Both the position numbers and the translations under genes were made by a program. Shown piece by piece: positions 42,265 through 42,570 of a stretch of 42,570 bases of DNA (position 1 is its first letter; the number at the start of each line of letters is the position of its first letter). The notes beneath the pieces were generated by a model. It had not been told where the DNA came from and made no database searches. It was given only the letters and a program-made list of their open reading frames with translations. This DNA comes from Chryseobacterium sp. S0630. Lineage in GTDB: Bacteria > Bacteroidota > Bacteroidia > Flavobacteriales > Weeksellaceae. The DNA lies in the NCBI RefSeq assembly GCF_024158915.1, contig NZ_JAMZGF010000049.1:1-42570 (forward strand), read 5' to 3'.

Positions 42265-42570
42265 TTAGACCAGATCAAACCTGTCAAGATTCATCACCTT
42301 CGTCCACGCTGCCACAAAGTCTTTCACAAACTTACCTTGTGCATCAGCACTTCCGTATACTTCAGCGATAGCTCTCAATTCAGAATTAGATCCGAAAACA
42401 AGGTCCGCACGTGTTGCTGTCCATTTTGGCTGACCTGTTGAACGGTCTGTTCCCATATACAGTTCTCTGTCATCTGACATTGCTTTCCACTGTGTTCCCA
42501 TATCCAGAAGATTCACGAAGAAATCATTGGTAAGAACTCCCGGACGGCTGGTGAATACGCCATGTTTTGA
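42265..42570 (-). CDS. katG: Catalase-peroxidase, C-terminal end (partial)
   Basis: The window holds the last 101 residues; the gene runs off the right edge, so the start is outside. The visible part is the conserved KatG C-terminal domain: GVLTNDFFVNLLDMGTQWKA, DRSTGQPKWTATRADLVFGS, NSELRAIAEVYGSADAQGKF and the invariant ending VAAWTKVMNLDRFDLV. KatG is a haem enzyme that removes hydrogen peroxide by catalase and peroxidase reactions. The haem and Trp-Tyr-Met adduct residues lie upstream, outside the window. It has its own terminator, and borders the presumed inserted region on the right. Confidence 0.95.
   Translation of the reverse strand, partial: SKHGVFTSRPGVLTNDFFVNLLDMGTQWKAMSDDRELYMGTDRSTGQPKWTATRADLVFGSNSELRAIAEVYGSADAQGKFVKDFVAAWTKVMNLDRFDLV

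Noticed and set aside
1..42570. CRISPR array, rRNA genes, integrase or plasmid origin
   Set aside because: Looked for regularly spaced repeats, rRNA-like sequence and tyrosine recombinase motifs; none was seen. The repeats found are irregular and dispersed.

Overview
The window is AT-rich and reads as chromosome of a flavobacterium of the Chryseobacterium type (Weeksellaceae, Bacteroidota). The evidence is Bacteroidota-style promoters (-7 box TAnnTTTG in front of at least eleven genes), weak ribosome binding sites, a TonB receptor with partner lipoprotein, a divergent trigger factor, and an ISAon1-type insertion-sequence remnant. Most genes lie on the minus strand and many operons end in clear hairpin terminators.

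Layout: 1-6000 holds an M16 protease, a LolA-like exported protein and trigger factor. 5445-9062 is an outer-membrane uptake locus (small His/Cys-rich protein, TonB receptor, lipoprotein), probably for a transition metal. 9211-11139 is an ABC-F ATPase. 11280-13625 carries an unknown beta-rich protein and a Tle1-like (DUF2235) protein whose nucleophilic serine is replaced by glycine. 13777-16624 is an apparent four-gene operon of an unknown protein, a membrane protein, a NarL-type histidine kinase with no standard start codon for its full length, and its response regulator. 16687-25316 is mixed housekeeping and accessory content: an M15-like DUF5715 protein, AqpZ, a PD-(D/E)XK protein, a LuxE-like enzyme, LpxH, QueD, a serine hydrolase with a glycogen-binding-like domain, an EreA/ChaN-like protein and a thioesterase. 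25446-30785 has an OmpH/Skp chaperone and the glyoxylate shunt (malate synthase then isocitrate lyase), divergent from a RamB/ScfR-type regulator; the shared intergenic region holds two matching 14-bp palindromes that look like its operator. 31134-34798 has ComF, an alpha/beta hydrolase, Upp and Der.

After tRNA-Gln (35163-35233) lies a region of about 6.9 kb that looks inserted. It is bounded by a 30-bp direct repeat (27/30 identical) that also forms terminators. It holds an internally deleted ISAon1-like remnant, 430 bp without genes, and three tightly packed plus-strand genes that look like a phage tail-fibre module. The largest encodes 1607 residues: Ig-like domains, a LamG-like domain, a CotH-kinase-like domain, BspA-type leucine-rich repeats and an EF-hand-like loop. 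katG, cut by the window end, follows on the other side.

Intergenic regions carry at least three dispersed repeat families: MITE-like elements with AACGCA ends, a CGAGATACGGGATTCGGG-type degenerate tandem repeat, and a TTCACAAGCGAAGCG repeat in two opposite copies. No CRISPR array, rRNA or integrase gene was seen. All family assignments come from reading motifs by eye and not from a database search.
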